This document shows, piece after piece, positions 1-4,716 of a DNA stretch of 5,294 bases (the stretch's first letter is position 1; every line of letters starts with the position of its first letter). Source of the DNA: Acidobacteriota bacterium (GTDB lineage: Bacteria; Acidobacteriota; Blastocatellia; Pyrinomonadales; Pyrinomonadaceae); contig JACCYR010000390.1 in the NCBI GenBank assembly GCA_013696385.1, forward strand, positions 1-5,294, read 5' to 3'. The position numbers were made by a program, and so were the translations under genes. Below the pieces are notes generated by a model. It saw nothing but the letters and a program-made list of their open reading frames with translations, made no database searches and had not been told where the DNA came from.

Positions 1-645
1 TTTCGCGGCGGCGCATTTAAACCGCGCACTTCGCCATATGCTTTTCAAGGAATGGGCGAAGACGGTTTGAAAATGTTAGCCGACGTGCGCGACCAATACG
101 GTTTGAATATCGTTACCGAAGCGATGGACGAGCGCGGCATTGATCTAGTTGAAAAATATGGCGACTGCATCCAAATCGGCGCACGAAATATGCAGAATTT
201 TTCGCTTTTGAAATATGTCGGGCAAACGCGCAAACCGGTTTTGCTCAAGCGCGGAATGGCGGCGACTTTGGATGAATTTCTGCTCGCCGCCGAATATATT
301 ATGGCTGAGGGAAATTATGACGTAATTTTATGTGAACGCGGAATTAGAACTTTTGGCAATCACGCCCGCAACACAATGGATTTATCAATCGTTCCAGCGA
401 TTCATCGTTTAACTCATCTGCCGATTATTGTTGACCCGTCGCACGGAACAGGCAGGAATTATATGGTTAATCCGATGGCGCGTGCCGGTGTTGCCGTCGG
501 CGCGGACGGTTTGATTATCGAAGTTCATTCAAAACCGGAAGAAGCACTTTGCGACGGCGCACAAGCCTTAACGCTACCGCAGTATCTCGAATTAGCCGAA
601 CAAGTTAAGGTAATTCACGATATTTTGATGCCGATGGCGGTTTGA
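1..645 (+). CDS. aroF: 3-deoxy-7-phosphoheptulonate (DAHP) synthase, 5' truncated by the window
   Basis: This enzyme condenses phosphoenolpyruvate with erythrose 4-phosphate to make DAHP, the first step of the shikimate pathway to aromatic amino acids; it is cytosolic. The frame is open from base 1, so the start lies outside the window; 214 residues are visible. Seen in the sequence: the PEP-binding stretch RGGAFKPRTSPYAFQG at residues 2-17, a KRG motif after the IGARNMQNF strand, ERGIRTF, and DPSHGTG near residues 142-148. These fit the type I, KDO8P-synthase-like (class I-beta) family, usually about 340 residues, so roughly the N-terminal third is missing. The protein ends shortly after the last helix (ILMPMAV), so there is no C-terminal chorismate mutase fusion. 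An N-terminal regulatory domain cannot be judged. The stop lies 8 nt from the stop of the convergent toxin gene, with no terminator hairpin between them. Confidence 0.95.
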   Translation, partial: FRGGAFKPRTSPYAFQGMGEDGLKMLADVRDQYGLNIVTEAMDERGIDLVEKYGDCIQIGARNMQNFSLLKYVGQTRKPVLLKRGMAATLDEFLLAAEYIMAEGNYDVILCERGIRTFGNHARNTMDLSIVPAIHRLTHLPIIVDPSHGTGRNYMVNPMARAGVAVGADGLIIEVHSKPEEALCDGAQALTLPQYLELAEQVKVIHDILMPMAV

Positions 646-653
646 CAAAAAAA

Positions 654-1049
654 TTATTGGATGATTTCGGTTTTTTCTCTAATCAAAATTACTAATTCTT
701 CTTCGCTCAAATTTCCTTCGGCTAGTTTCAAAAAGGTCAGATATTTTTCTTCTTGAGTCGCATTAAAGTTATATCTGTTAATCTGCAAAAAAGTTCGCAT
801 CACGACCAATGCCGTGCGTTTATTGCCGTCAATAAACGGATGATTTTTGGCGACACCGAAAGCATAAGCAGCGGCAAGCGCGGAAATATCGGGTGCGTCT
901 TCGCTGTAAGCCAACAAATTTTGCGGTCTGGCAAGTGCCGACAACAGCAATCCCAAATCACGTACGCCATCGCTTCCGCCGTGTTCAGCGATTTGCCTTT
1001 TGTGAATTGCCAGAACTGTTTCTTCCAAAAGCCATTTGATTTCAGGCAT
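654..1049 (-). CDS. doc: Doc-type (death-on-curing) toxin, Fic superfamily
   Basis: A 131-residue protein with the active-site motif HPFIDGNKRTA at residues 70-80. The invariant His70, the anion-binding DGN turn and the GNKR ending place it in the Doc branch of the Fic superfamily. P1 Doc, the best-studied member, blocks translation by phosphorylating EF-Tu; Fic AMP-transferases have GNGR instead. The length matches free-standing Doc toxins (about 125-135 residues), and the usual helical N-terminus with the early LLEE and HGG region is present. It is the second gene of a leftward pair: its ATG lies 2 nt after the antitoxin TAA. Its ribosome site (GGCGGA) lies inside the antitoxin 3' end, which suggests translational coupling. 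The 3' end converges on aroF. The family is clear; the exact target is inferred from the family. Confidence 0.92.
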   Translation of the reverse strand: MPEIKWLLEETVLAIHKRQIAEHGGSDGVRDLGLLLSALARPQNLLAYSEDAPDISALAAAYAFGVAKNHPFIDGNKRTALVVMRTFLQINRYNFNATQEEKYLTFLKLAEGNLSEEELVILIREKTEIIQ

Positions 1050-1051
1050 AT

Positions 1052-1279
1052 TTATTCCGCCAATTTTCGTAGAGCATCGCGATCTTCGCGCATAACTTGT
1101 TCGGCGACTTCTATTTGTTTAGCAAATTCAGGATTATAAGCTGTTAATTCAATTCCATTTGGAGTTTCAACGGCGAAAAGAGAATCACCTTTTTTCACAC
1201 GAAGTTTTTCTAAAATTTCTTTCGGCAAAATCACTCCTGTCGAATTTCCAATAGTTGTAATCTTTAAGGTATTTGTCAT
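1052..1279 (-). CDS. AbrB/MazE/SpoVT-type antitoxin
   Basis: A 75-residue protein. The swapped-hairpin DNA-binding fold of AbrB/MazE proteins covers residues 5-47, with the signature IGNSTGVILPKEILEKL and then VKKGDSLF. The acidic, helical tail (about residues 50-75, EVAEQVMREDRDALRKLAE) is the expected toxin-binding part. I chose the ATG at 1279 because GGAG lies 8 nt before it and because the family begins just before the KITTIGNS strand. An upstream in-frame ATG at 1327 would add 16 residues that are encoded by the promoter and palindrome, so I reject it. The gene sits immediately before doc, the order typical of type II pairs. Expected role: neutralise Doc and repress the pair's own promoter. 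Confidence 0.9.
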   Translation of the reverse strand: MTNTLKITTIGNSTGVILPKEILEKLRVKKGDSLFAVETPNGIELTAYNPEFAKQIEVAEQVMREDRDALRKLAE

Positions 1280-1297
1280 ATTAAATTCTCCATATAA

Positions 1298-1327
1298 AAT
1301 ATAACATCTGTTATAACTTTTCATCAA
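1298..1327 (-). promoter_or_regulatory. Promoter and 16-bp operator of the antitoxin-toxin pair
   Basis: On the minus strand, TTGATG (1327-1322) is followed 17-18 nt later by TTATAT/TATATT (1304-1298), a plausible sigma70-type promoter. The palindrome TATAACATCTGTTATA (1300-1315; 6-bp arms, 4-bp centre) fills the spacer and overlaps the -10. This is where an AbrB-type antitoxin would be expected to bind for autorepression. The sequence match is direct; binding is inferred. Confidence 0.55.
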
Positions 1328-1329
1328 AT

Positions 1330-1374
1330 AAAAAAGGTTCGCGCCTGTTTCCCGAACAAACGCGAACCTTTTTT
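1330..1374 (-). terminator. Strong intrinsic terminator of the membrane-protein gene
   Basis: A perfect 14-bp inverted repeat (arms 1330-1343 and 1361-1374, AAAAAAGGTTCGCG and its complement) encloses 17 nt, with a small inner TGTT/AACA stem. On the minus strand it lies 22 nt after the stop of the membrane gene and runs into TTTTTTATTT. It could also work on the plus strand. It sits directly upstream of the toxin-antitoxin promoter, which it insulates from read-through. Confidence 0.88.
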
Positions 1375-1396
1375 GCTAAACCGTTTTGCCTTTTGC

Positions 1397-1807
1397 CTAT
1401 TTTACAAAACGGAGTTTCAGAAAACTGTAAAATTGAATGTAGCAACTGAGCATTGCCGCAATGATGAGAAGCGTCATCGGTAAAAACCTGAATGTTTCAG
1501 GTAAAACCACGCCGAGGCTTTGTTTGAAAACGACACCAAGCAAAATTGCAAATACTGCGATAAAACTTCTGCCTAAAATCCAACTTCCAAAACCCGGCTT
1601 TTCATTTGCGGGCAAAAAATACGGCAGAACGGCAATCATTATAAGCGTTAATGCTAAAAATATGCTGTCTAAAGTAAAGCCGCTAAAACTTCGCCCAAAT
1701 TCAACCGCCAAAAAGAAAAGAACAAAAGTTGTTTCAATAGCGAAACCATTGTTTTTCGCAATTTCGGTTTGTTTAGATTCGATGTGCGATATTGTTTTCA
1801 TATTCAT
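1397..1807 (-). CDS. Small four-helix membrane protein, function unknown
   Basis: A 136-residue protein that I do not recognise. Four hydrophobic stretches look like membrane helices, at about residues 22-38, 46-65, 75-94 and 108-128. They are joined by short loops (ANEKPGFG between helices 2 and 3, LPETFRF between 3 and 4). The N-terminus is polar (ESKQTEIAKNN) and the C-terminus basic (KLRFVK). Glu36 and Arg39 in the first helix are the only obvious charged residues within a membrane segment. ATGs at 1807 and 1801 are both possible starts, and neither has a good Shine-Dalgarno. The gene is downstream of, and in the same direction as, the XRE regulator gene after an 85-nt gap. It ends in a strong terminator. 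An operator-like palindrome lies inside its 5' coding part (1731-1746), so control by the XRE protein is possible but unproven. Confidence 0.72.
   Translation of the reverse strand: MNMKTISHIESKQTEIAKNNGFAIETTFVLFFLAVEFGRSFSGFTLDSIFLALTLIMIAVLPYFLPANEKPGFGSWILGRSFIAVFAILLGVVFKQSLGVVLPETFRFLPMTLLIIAAMLSCYIQFYSFLKLRFVK
1731..1746. promoter_or_regulatory. Possible third XRE-type operator inside the membrane gene
   Basis: GTTTCAATAGCGAAAC has the same 16-bp layout as the two sites in front of the SWIM-Rad52 gene (GTTTC ... GAAAC), with one arm position off (CGAAAC rather than TGAAAC). It lies about 60-75 nt inside the coding region. The match is seen directly; its use as a binding site is inference. 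Confidence 0.3.
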
Positions 1808-1833
1808 TCGGTCAAAATAAAGTTTAGTCCTGA

Positions 1834-1887
1834 CACACGCATTAATGCTTGTGCCGCTGTTCTTAAAGATAAGAAACTGTAACAGTT
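1834..1887. promoter_or_regulatory. Two palindromes upstream of the membrane gene
   Basis: The 85-nt gap between the XRE stop and the membrane gene holds two dyads. CACACGCATTAATGCTTGTG (1834-1853) is a 20-bp palindrome with one mismatched pair around a perfect GCATTAATGC core. AACTGTAACAGTT (1875-1887) has 6-bp arms around one base. No U-run follows either on the leftward strand, so they look more like operators than terminators. The minus-strand hexamers TTTAAG and TAATGC, 17 nt apart, are a weak promoter candidate that would place the larger dyad at the -10. Confidence 0.4.
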
Positions 1888-1892
1888 CAGCC

Positions 1893-2291
1893 TTATTCTT
1901 GAGGCTTGCTAAATTGCGTATAAGCCACGCGAAAAAGTTCCGACAACGCTTTCGCCGTTTCGGGCGTTAAATTTTTGTCAGCGCGAAGATGCGCTTCAAC
2001 AATTTCGGGCGTTGCTTCGTGCGGATAATAAACAATTGCATCAACAAACTTATTATCATTTTGATGTTTATTCATCACACGGTCAATCGGCATATCGAGC
2101 CAACCTGTTAAACGCGCGATGTTATCGGCATCGGGTTTCCCCGTTCCATTTTCGATGCGTGAAAGCGTCGAAGCCGAAACCTGCGTAACGTCAGCGACAT
2201 CACGCAAACTCAAATTCAATTCTTTCCGGCGGCGTTTAATCGCACGTCCAAGTTCTTTTGTATTTATCAGACTTTGATTTTTGTAAGCCAT
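1893..2291 (-). CDS. XRE-family helix-turn-helix transcriptional regulator
   Basis: A 132-residue DNA-binding protein. The XRE/Cro-CI helix-turn-helix covers about residues 13-72: LGRAIKRRRKELNLSLRDVA, then a recognition helix around SASTLSRIENGTGKP (39-53). The C-terminal half (80-132) has no recognised enzyme domain; its last 30 residues are predicted helical (TPETAKALSELFRVAYTQF) and may serve dimerisation. I chose the ATG at 2291 because GGAG (2301-2304) lies 9 nt before it; the upstream in-frame ATG at 2306 overlaps that GGAG itself. The gene is divergent from the SWIM-Rad52 gene, and 16-bp palindromes lie between them, the usual layout for a repressor controlling itself and its neighbour. 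The target assignment is inferred from position. Confidence 0.9.
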   Translation of the reverse strand: MAYKNQSLINTKELGRAIKRRRKELNLSLRDVADVTQVSASTLSRIENGTGKPDADNIARLTGWLDMPIDRVMNKHQNDNKFVDAIVYYPHEATPEIVEAHLRADKNLTPETAKALSELFRVAYTQFSKPQE

Positions 2292-2329
2292 AATTTTTTT
2301 CTCCATTAATTAAAAATCATTTATTTTGG

Positions 2330-2343
2330 AACTAAATTTAGTT
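2330..2343. promoter_or_regulatory. Perfect 14-bp palindrome in the XRE leader
   Basis: AACTAAATTTAGTT is fully self-complementary. It lies 39-52 nt upstream of the XRE start codon, downstream of the best leftward promoter candidate. It differs in sequence from the GTTTCA-type sites, so it may be bound by another protein or be a weak AT-rich hairpin in the leader. Confidence 0.35.
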
Positions 2344-2366
2344 TCTAACTCGCCCTTGCTAAAAAG

Positions 2367-2395
2367 AACTTAACATAAAAAAATTTTAGATGCAA
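2367..2395 (-). promoter_or_regulatory. Candidate leftward promoter of the XRE gene
   Basis: On the minus strand, TTGCAT (2395-2390) and TAAGTT (2372-2367) are 17 nt apart. The -10 is weak. The -35 falls in a degenerate copy of the operator (2381-2396, right half TAGATGCAAC), which would fit autoregulation. The resulting leader would be about 70 nt long. Confidence 0.3.
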
Positions 2396-2401
2396 CACTA
2401 C

Positions 2402-2417
2402 GTTTCACACTTGCAAC
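2402..2417. promoter_or_regulatory. Operator-like site 1 (over the rightward -35)
   Basis: GTTTCACACTTGCAAC fits GTTTCA-N4-TGMAAC. Its right half contains the TTGCAA -35 element of the promoter of the SWIM-Rad52 gene, so a bound protein would block RNA polymerase. The XRE protein encoded next door is the obvious candidate ligand. Confidence 0.5.
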
Positions 2418-2439
2418 AAATAAATTTGTTTGATACAAT
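2411..2439 (+). promoter_or_regulatory. Promoter of the SWIM-Rad52 gene
   Basis: TTGCAA (2411-2416) and TACAAT (2434-2439) are separated by exactly 17 nt, a good sigma70-type match. The expected transcription start is near 2446, inside operator-like site 2. The leader to the ATG at 2523 would be about 75 nt and ends with GGAG (2511-2514), 8 nt before the start codon. Confidence 0.55.
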
Positions 2440-2455
2440 GTTTCATAGATGAAAC
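2440..2455. promoter_or_regulatory. Operator-like site 2 (at the transcription start)
   Basis: GTTTCATAGATGAAAC has 7-bp arms around a 2-bp centre and begins directly after the -10 element. Its centre is 38 bp from that of site 1, so the two sites bracket the promoter. Simultaneous binding would shut it off. Confidence 0.55.
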
Positions 2456-2522
2456 GAATTAGTTTTATCTTTATTGCAAACAGTTAAAATTAATGTAGTT
2501 TGCGGAAAAAGGAGTAAGAAAA

Positions 2523-3818
2523 ATGACAGCAATAGCAGTAGAAAAAAATTTAACGGAAAAACGAGAAAAAAGAGCCAAATCAATTGCGGCGATGGGATTA
2601 GTCAACCGCGAAGGCGAGAAATTTCGCGTTTCAACGCCTTCTTTACGCGGCAGACAAACTTCGTATGAAGTCTGGCGCAACGAGGTTGGAAAAATTCGTT
2701 GTAATTGTTTGGAATTTGAAGAAGCGGCTGTCAGCGATTCGGCATTTCGCTGCGAACATATCCTGGCGGTGAAATACGCCCTTGTAGCAAAAAATACCGA
2801 ATTGGCGACAAAACAACCTGTCAAGGTCGAAACTCAAGTTGAAGTAAAACCAACACAAGTTGTTAAGGAAGACAAAAACGCATCTGAGTCGTGTGCCGAT
2901 TCAGGATTGCGGAATGCGGATAGTGGATTTGAAGAAAAATCCAAAATCCAAAATCCAAAATCCAAAATCGCAATGTCCGCACACAGCGAACAGAAGTCTG
3001 GCGAGGTTTTGGAAAAGGCTGCAGCCGACGGACAAGCTGATAAAAAGCCTGCCGAACCGAGTCCACTTGCGAACACGAAAGGAAATAAAGAAATGAACAA
3101 AGAAAATTTACAAAATATGCCGTTTATGACGGCGGAAGAAGCGGAAGATAAGGAAACAGCAAATAATGTTTTGAATTTTACGTCAACCTTAAAGGAATTG
3201 CGGAAAAATGTTGATCCGGAACTCGTCCGACAGCGCGAAGGTTGGCGCGATAGAAACGGAAATGTCCAAATGGTTGATTATGTCGAATGGCACACGGTCG
3301 CCGATATTCTGGACCAAACCGCGCCGAATTGGTCGCACACTGTCAAAGATATGCAGCAAATCGGTGATATCTTTACCGTTACAGTGGCGATTACGATTGA
3401 TGGAATCACGCGCGAAGGCATCGGAACTGGTTTAGCCGGAAGCGAAATGGGCATTAAAAAAGCTGAACATGACGCATTAAAACGTGCCGCTGTTAAATTC
3501 GGTATCGCCCGTGATTTGTATAAAAAAGAATCCGACACAATTGAGCGCGAAGGCGCAGTACCGCCAAATAACGGCGGTTTCCCAGCGAATCCGATTGCCA
3601 AAAGTTTGTCTGACTTGGTTACGGCAAAACAACTTGGAATGATTCGCGCACTTTCACGTGAAATCGGAATTGATGCGGACGAGGAAAGTCAAAACGTGAT
3701 GGAATGCAAAACGGATGAGCTTTCAAAGCGTGCGGCATCGAGTTTTATTCAGCATTTGCAAGATATGCAAAAGCAGCAAAATGTCGAAGTTCAAACGCCG
3801 ATGCGCCGTGCCGGATAG
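2523..3818 (+). CDS. SWIM zinc finger-Rad52 family single-strand annealing protein
   Basis: A 431-residue protein in three parts. Residues 28-86 form a SWIM-type zinc finger: VNREGEKFRV leads into C60-x-C62, 14 residues, then C77-x-H79, the four metal ligands of CxCx(n)CxH. Residues about 90-190 are a charged, Pro/Lys/Glu-rich linker that contains a heptanucleotide-repeat segment (SKIQNPKSKI). Residues about 215-337 resemble the Rad52/Rad22 fold, a single-strand annealing domain also found in Deinococcus DdrA and phage Sak proteins (YVEWHTVADILDQTAPNW, then GIGTG and AEHDALKRAAVKFGIARDLY). Residues 364-415 (TAKQLGMIRALSREIGID ... SKRAASSFIQHL) form a small helical tail like that often seen behind annealing domains. 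Expected role: DNA repair or recombination by binding and annealing single-stranded DNA, with the zinc finger adding a DNA or protein contact. The start at 2523 has GGAG 8 nt upstream. Transcribed alone and divergent from an XRE gene. An internal start at 3093 could yield the Rad52 part alone. Confidence 0.87.
   Translation: MTAIAVEKNLTEKREKRAKSIAAMGLVNREGEKFRVSTPSLRGRQTSYEVWRNEVGKIRCNCLEFEEAAVSDSAFRCEHILAVKYALVAKNTELATKQPVKVETQVEVKPTQVVKEDKNASESCADSGLRNADSGFEEKSKIQNPKSKIAMSAHSEQKSGEVLEKAAADGQADKKPAEPSPLANTKGNKEMNKENLQNMPFMTAEEAEDKETANNVLNFTSTLKELRKNVDPELVRQREGWRDRNGNVQMVDYVEWHTVADILDQTAPNWSHTVKDMQQIGDIFTVTVAITIDGITREGIGTGLAGSEMGIKKAEHDALKRAAVKFGIARDLYKKESDTIEREGAVPPNNGGFPANPIAKSLSDLVTAKQLGMIRALSREIGIDADEESQNVMECKTDELSKRAASSFIQHLQDMQKQQNVEVQTPMRRAG
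2940..2969 (+). repeat. Heptanucleotide tandem repeat (TCCAAAA x4) inside the linker
   Basis: Four full copies of TCCAAAA (2940-2967) plus TC lie in frame in the SWIM-Rad52 linker and encode the KSKIQNPKSKI segment. Just before them are GATTGCGGAATGCGGA (about 2905-2920) and a GGATTT/AAATCC dyad (2925-2942). This combination looks like dispersed intergenic repeats of some cyanobacterial and acidobacterial genomes, here inside a gene. The unit is not a multiple of three, so any change in copy number shifts the frame. Confidence 0.85.
3078..3095 (+). promoter_or_regulatory. Internal ribosome site and start codon for a Rad52-only product
   Basis: AAAGGA (3078-3083) is followed after 9 nt by an in-frame ATG (3093-3095) at codon 191, just before the Rad52 unit begins. 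A start here would give a 241-residue protein, a normal size for stand-alone Rad52-like annealing proteins. The start overlaps a TGA of another frame (ATGA, 3093-3096). Use of this start is inferred. Confidence 0.45.
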
Positions 3819-3822
3819 TTTC

Positions 3823-3886
3823 AAGTCTGGAAAGTCTGGGAAGTTTAAGAAAAGAAGCGTTTTAACTTCCCAGACTTTCCAGACTT
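3823..3886. repeat. Long inverted repeat built of 9-nt units, after the Rad52 gene
   Basis: Perfect 23-bp arms (3823-3845 and 3864-3886) enclose 18 nt. Each arm is itself made of near-identical 9-nt units: AAGTCTGGA, AAGTCTGGG, AAGTTTAAG on the left; AGACTTTCC, AGACTTCCT on the right. The hairpin starts 4 nt after the stop and may protect or end the transcript, but no U-run follows, so it is not a typical intrinsic terminator. It looks like a REP-type dispersed palindrome. Confidence 0.8.
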
Positions 3887-3901
3887 CCTAGACTAACAAA
3901 T

Positions 3902-3964
3902 TTGAGTTGTGAATGACCGTCCTGCTTTCTCCGCAAAGCCACTTTATCTCACTTCACAACTCAA
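3902..3964. repeat. Second inverted repeat, 12-bp arms
   Basis: TTGAGTTGTGAA (3902-3913) and its exact complement TTCACAACTCAA (3953-3964) flank 39 nt. The element starts 15 nt after the previous inverted repeat. It lies ahead of the VOC gene with no clear promoter in it. It may be a dispersed element or a leader structure. Confidence 0.6.
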
Positions 3965-4029
3965 TCCTCAATTTTTTACTTCCACAAATTATCAAGCAGG
4001 GAAAATTTAAATTTAAGGAGAGTAAAAAT

Positions 4030-4437
4030 ATGTCCGAACAAGCAGCGGCAGAACAAATGGCGATGCCGAAAAACGGAGAATTTTGTTGGAATGAGTTAGC
4101 GAGCACTAATCTTGAGGCTTGCAAAAACTTTTATACCGAACTTTTCGGTTGGCAGTTCAAAGAAGGCGACGCGGCTGGAATGGTTTATAATGAAATAAGC
4201 ATTGACGGCGAAAAGCAATTCGGCGGAATGTATCAAATGGGGAAAGAATTTGGCGATACGTCTTCGCACTGGATAGCTTACGTCGCGGTTGAAGATGTTG
4301 ATGCTTCCGCCGCAAAAGTTACCGAACTTGGCGGAAGCGTTTGCGTTCCACCGATGGATATTCCGAACACGGGGCGTTTTTGCGTGGTCAACGACCCGTC
4401 AGGCGCAACTGTTTCGTTAATTACACTTAAACGCTAA
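4030..4437 (+). CDS. VOC superfamily (glyoxalase/bleomycin-resistance fold) protein
   Basis: A 135-residue cytosolic protein with one VOC unit. It begins with GEFCWNELASTNLEACKNFY (residues 16-35), where the strand and following helix are typical of the family. It continues through LFGWQF, a repeat half with HWIAYVAVEDVDASAAKVTELGG (80-102), and ends with NDPSGATVSLI (121-131). This is the subgroup that often occurs duplicated in two-domain VOC proteins; here there is only one copy, so a homodimer is likely. VOC proteins include dioxygenases, isomerases, lyases and resistance proteins, so no substrate can be given. The ATG at 4030 is chosen because AAGGAG ends 9 nt upstream. The frame is open back to 3913, but that part runs through the inverted repeat and is not protein-like. 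Confidence 0.9.
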   Translation: MSEQAAAEQMAMPKNGEFCWNELASTNLEACKNFYTELFGWQFKEGDAAGMVYNEISIDGEKQFGGMYQMGKEFGDTSSHWIAYVAVEDVDASAAKVTELGGSVCVPPMDIPNTGRFCVVNDPSGATVSLITLKR

Positions 4438-4469
4438 CTTGAAATTTCAGATTTCAAATTGCAGATAAT

Positions 4470-4506
4470 AATGCGTGAAACTTTTACTTTATTGGTTTCA
4501 CGCATT
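4470..4506 (+). terminator. Terminator after the VOC gene
   Basis: AATGCGTGAAAC (4470-4481) and GTTTCACGCATT (4495-4506) form a perfect 12-bp stem with a 13-nt loop, 32 nt after the stop codon. It is followed by a modest T-rich run (TCCTTTTA). A smaller dyad, TTGAAAT/ATTTCAA (4439-4457), lies directly after the stop. Confidence 0.75.
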
Positions 4507-4716
4507 TCCTTTTATCGATGTTAAAATTACTTTGCAAAAAATCAAATTTCTTTTACGGTTATCTCGCAAAAATTATTTTGATACGGACAAAAAAATTCCG
4601 CTTAAAGCTATGAAGTTAAACTACTTTAGTTACTGTTTGGGAAAAGTAGTATAGAAAAAGGGCATGATATGCGATAACATCTAAGCAACATTGATTTGAC
4701 TGAACAATTTTATTTT
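4507..4716. other. Gene-free leader region before the DUF2784 gene
   Basis: This AT-rich stretch has no convincing ORF. ACTACTTT (4620-4627) and AAAGTAGT (4643-4650) form an 8-bp dyad with a 15-nt loop. TTAGTT (4626-4631) and TATAGA (4650-4655), 18 nt apart, make a weak promoter candidate overlapping the dyad. GCAT-GAT-ATGC (4662-4672) is a small palindrome. I see no Shine-Dalgarno before either possible start of the next gene. Confidence 0.4.

Noticed and set aside
753..1139. Plus-strand ORF over the toxin-antitoxin pair
   Set aside because: It is the antisense shadow of two genes with clear family motifs and has no start signals of its own.
1280..1327. Longer antitoxin starting at 1327
   Set aside because: The extra codons cover the promoter elements and the palindrome, while the ATG at 1279 has a proper GGAG.
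1461..1820. Plus-strand ORF opposite the membrane gene
   Set aside because: Lysine-rich antisense frame without a ribosome site; the minus-strand frame gives four clean hydrophobic helices and ends at a terminator.
2292..2306. Longer XRE protein starting at 2306
   Set aside because: That ATG overlaps the GGAG that serves the ATG at 2291.
2940..2969. Tandem heptamers as a CRISPR array or iteron origin
   Set aside because: Units are directly abutting, only 7 nt long and inside a coding region; there are no spacers, no cas genes and no replication initiator gene nearby.
2860..3096. Alternative-frame ORF in the linker as an independent gene
   Set aside because: It has no ribosome site or conserved features as a gene by itself; it matters only as the frame reached if one heptamer is lost.
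3913..4029. N-terminal extension of the VOC protein from an upstream ATG at 3913
   Set aside because: The added 39 residues are encoded by the arms of an inverted repeat, have no ribosome site and are unlike VOC N-termini; the ATG at 4030 has AAGGAG at good distance.
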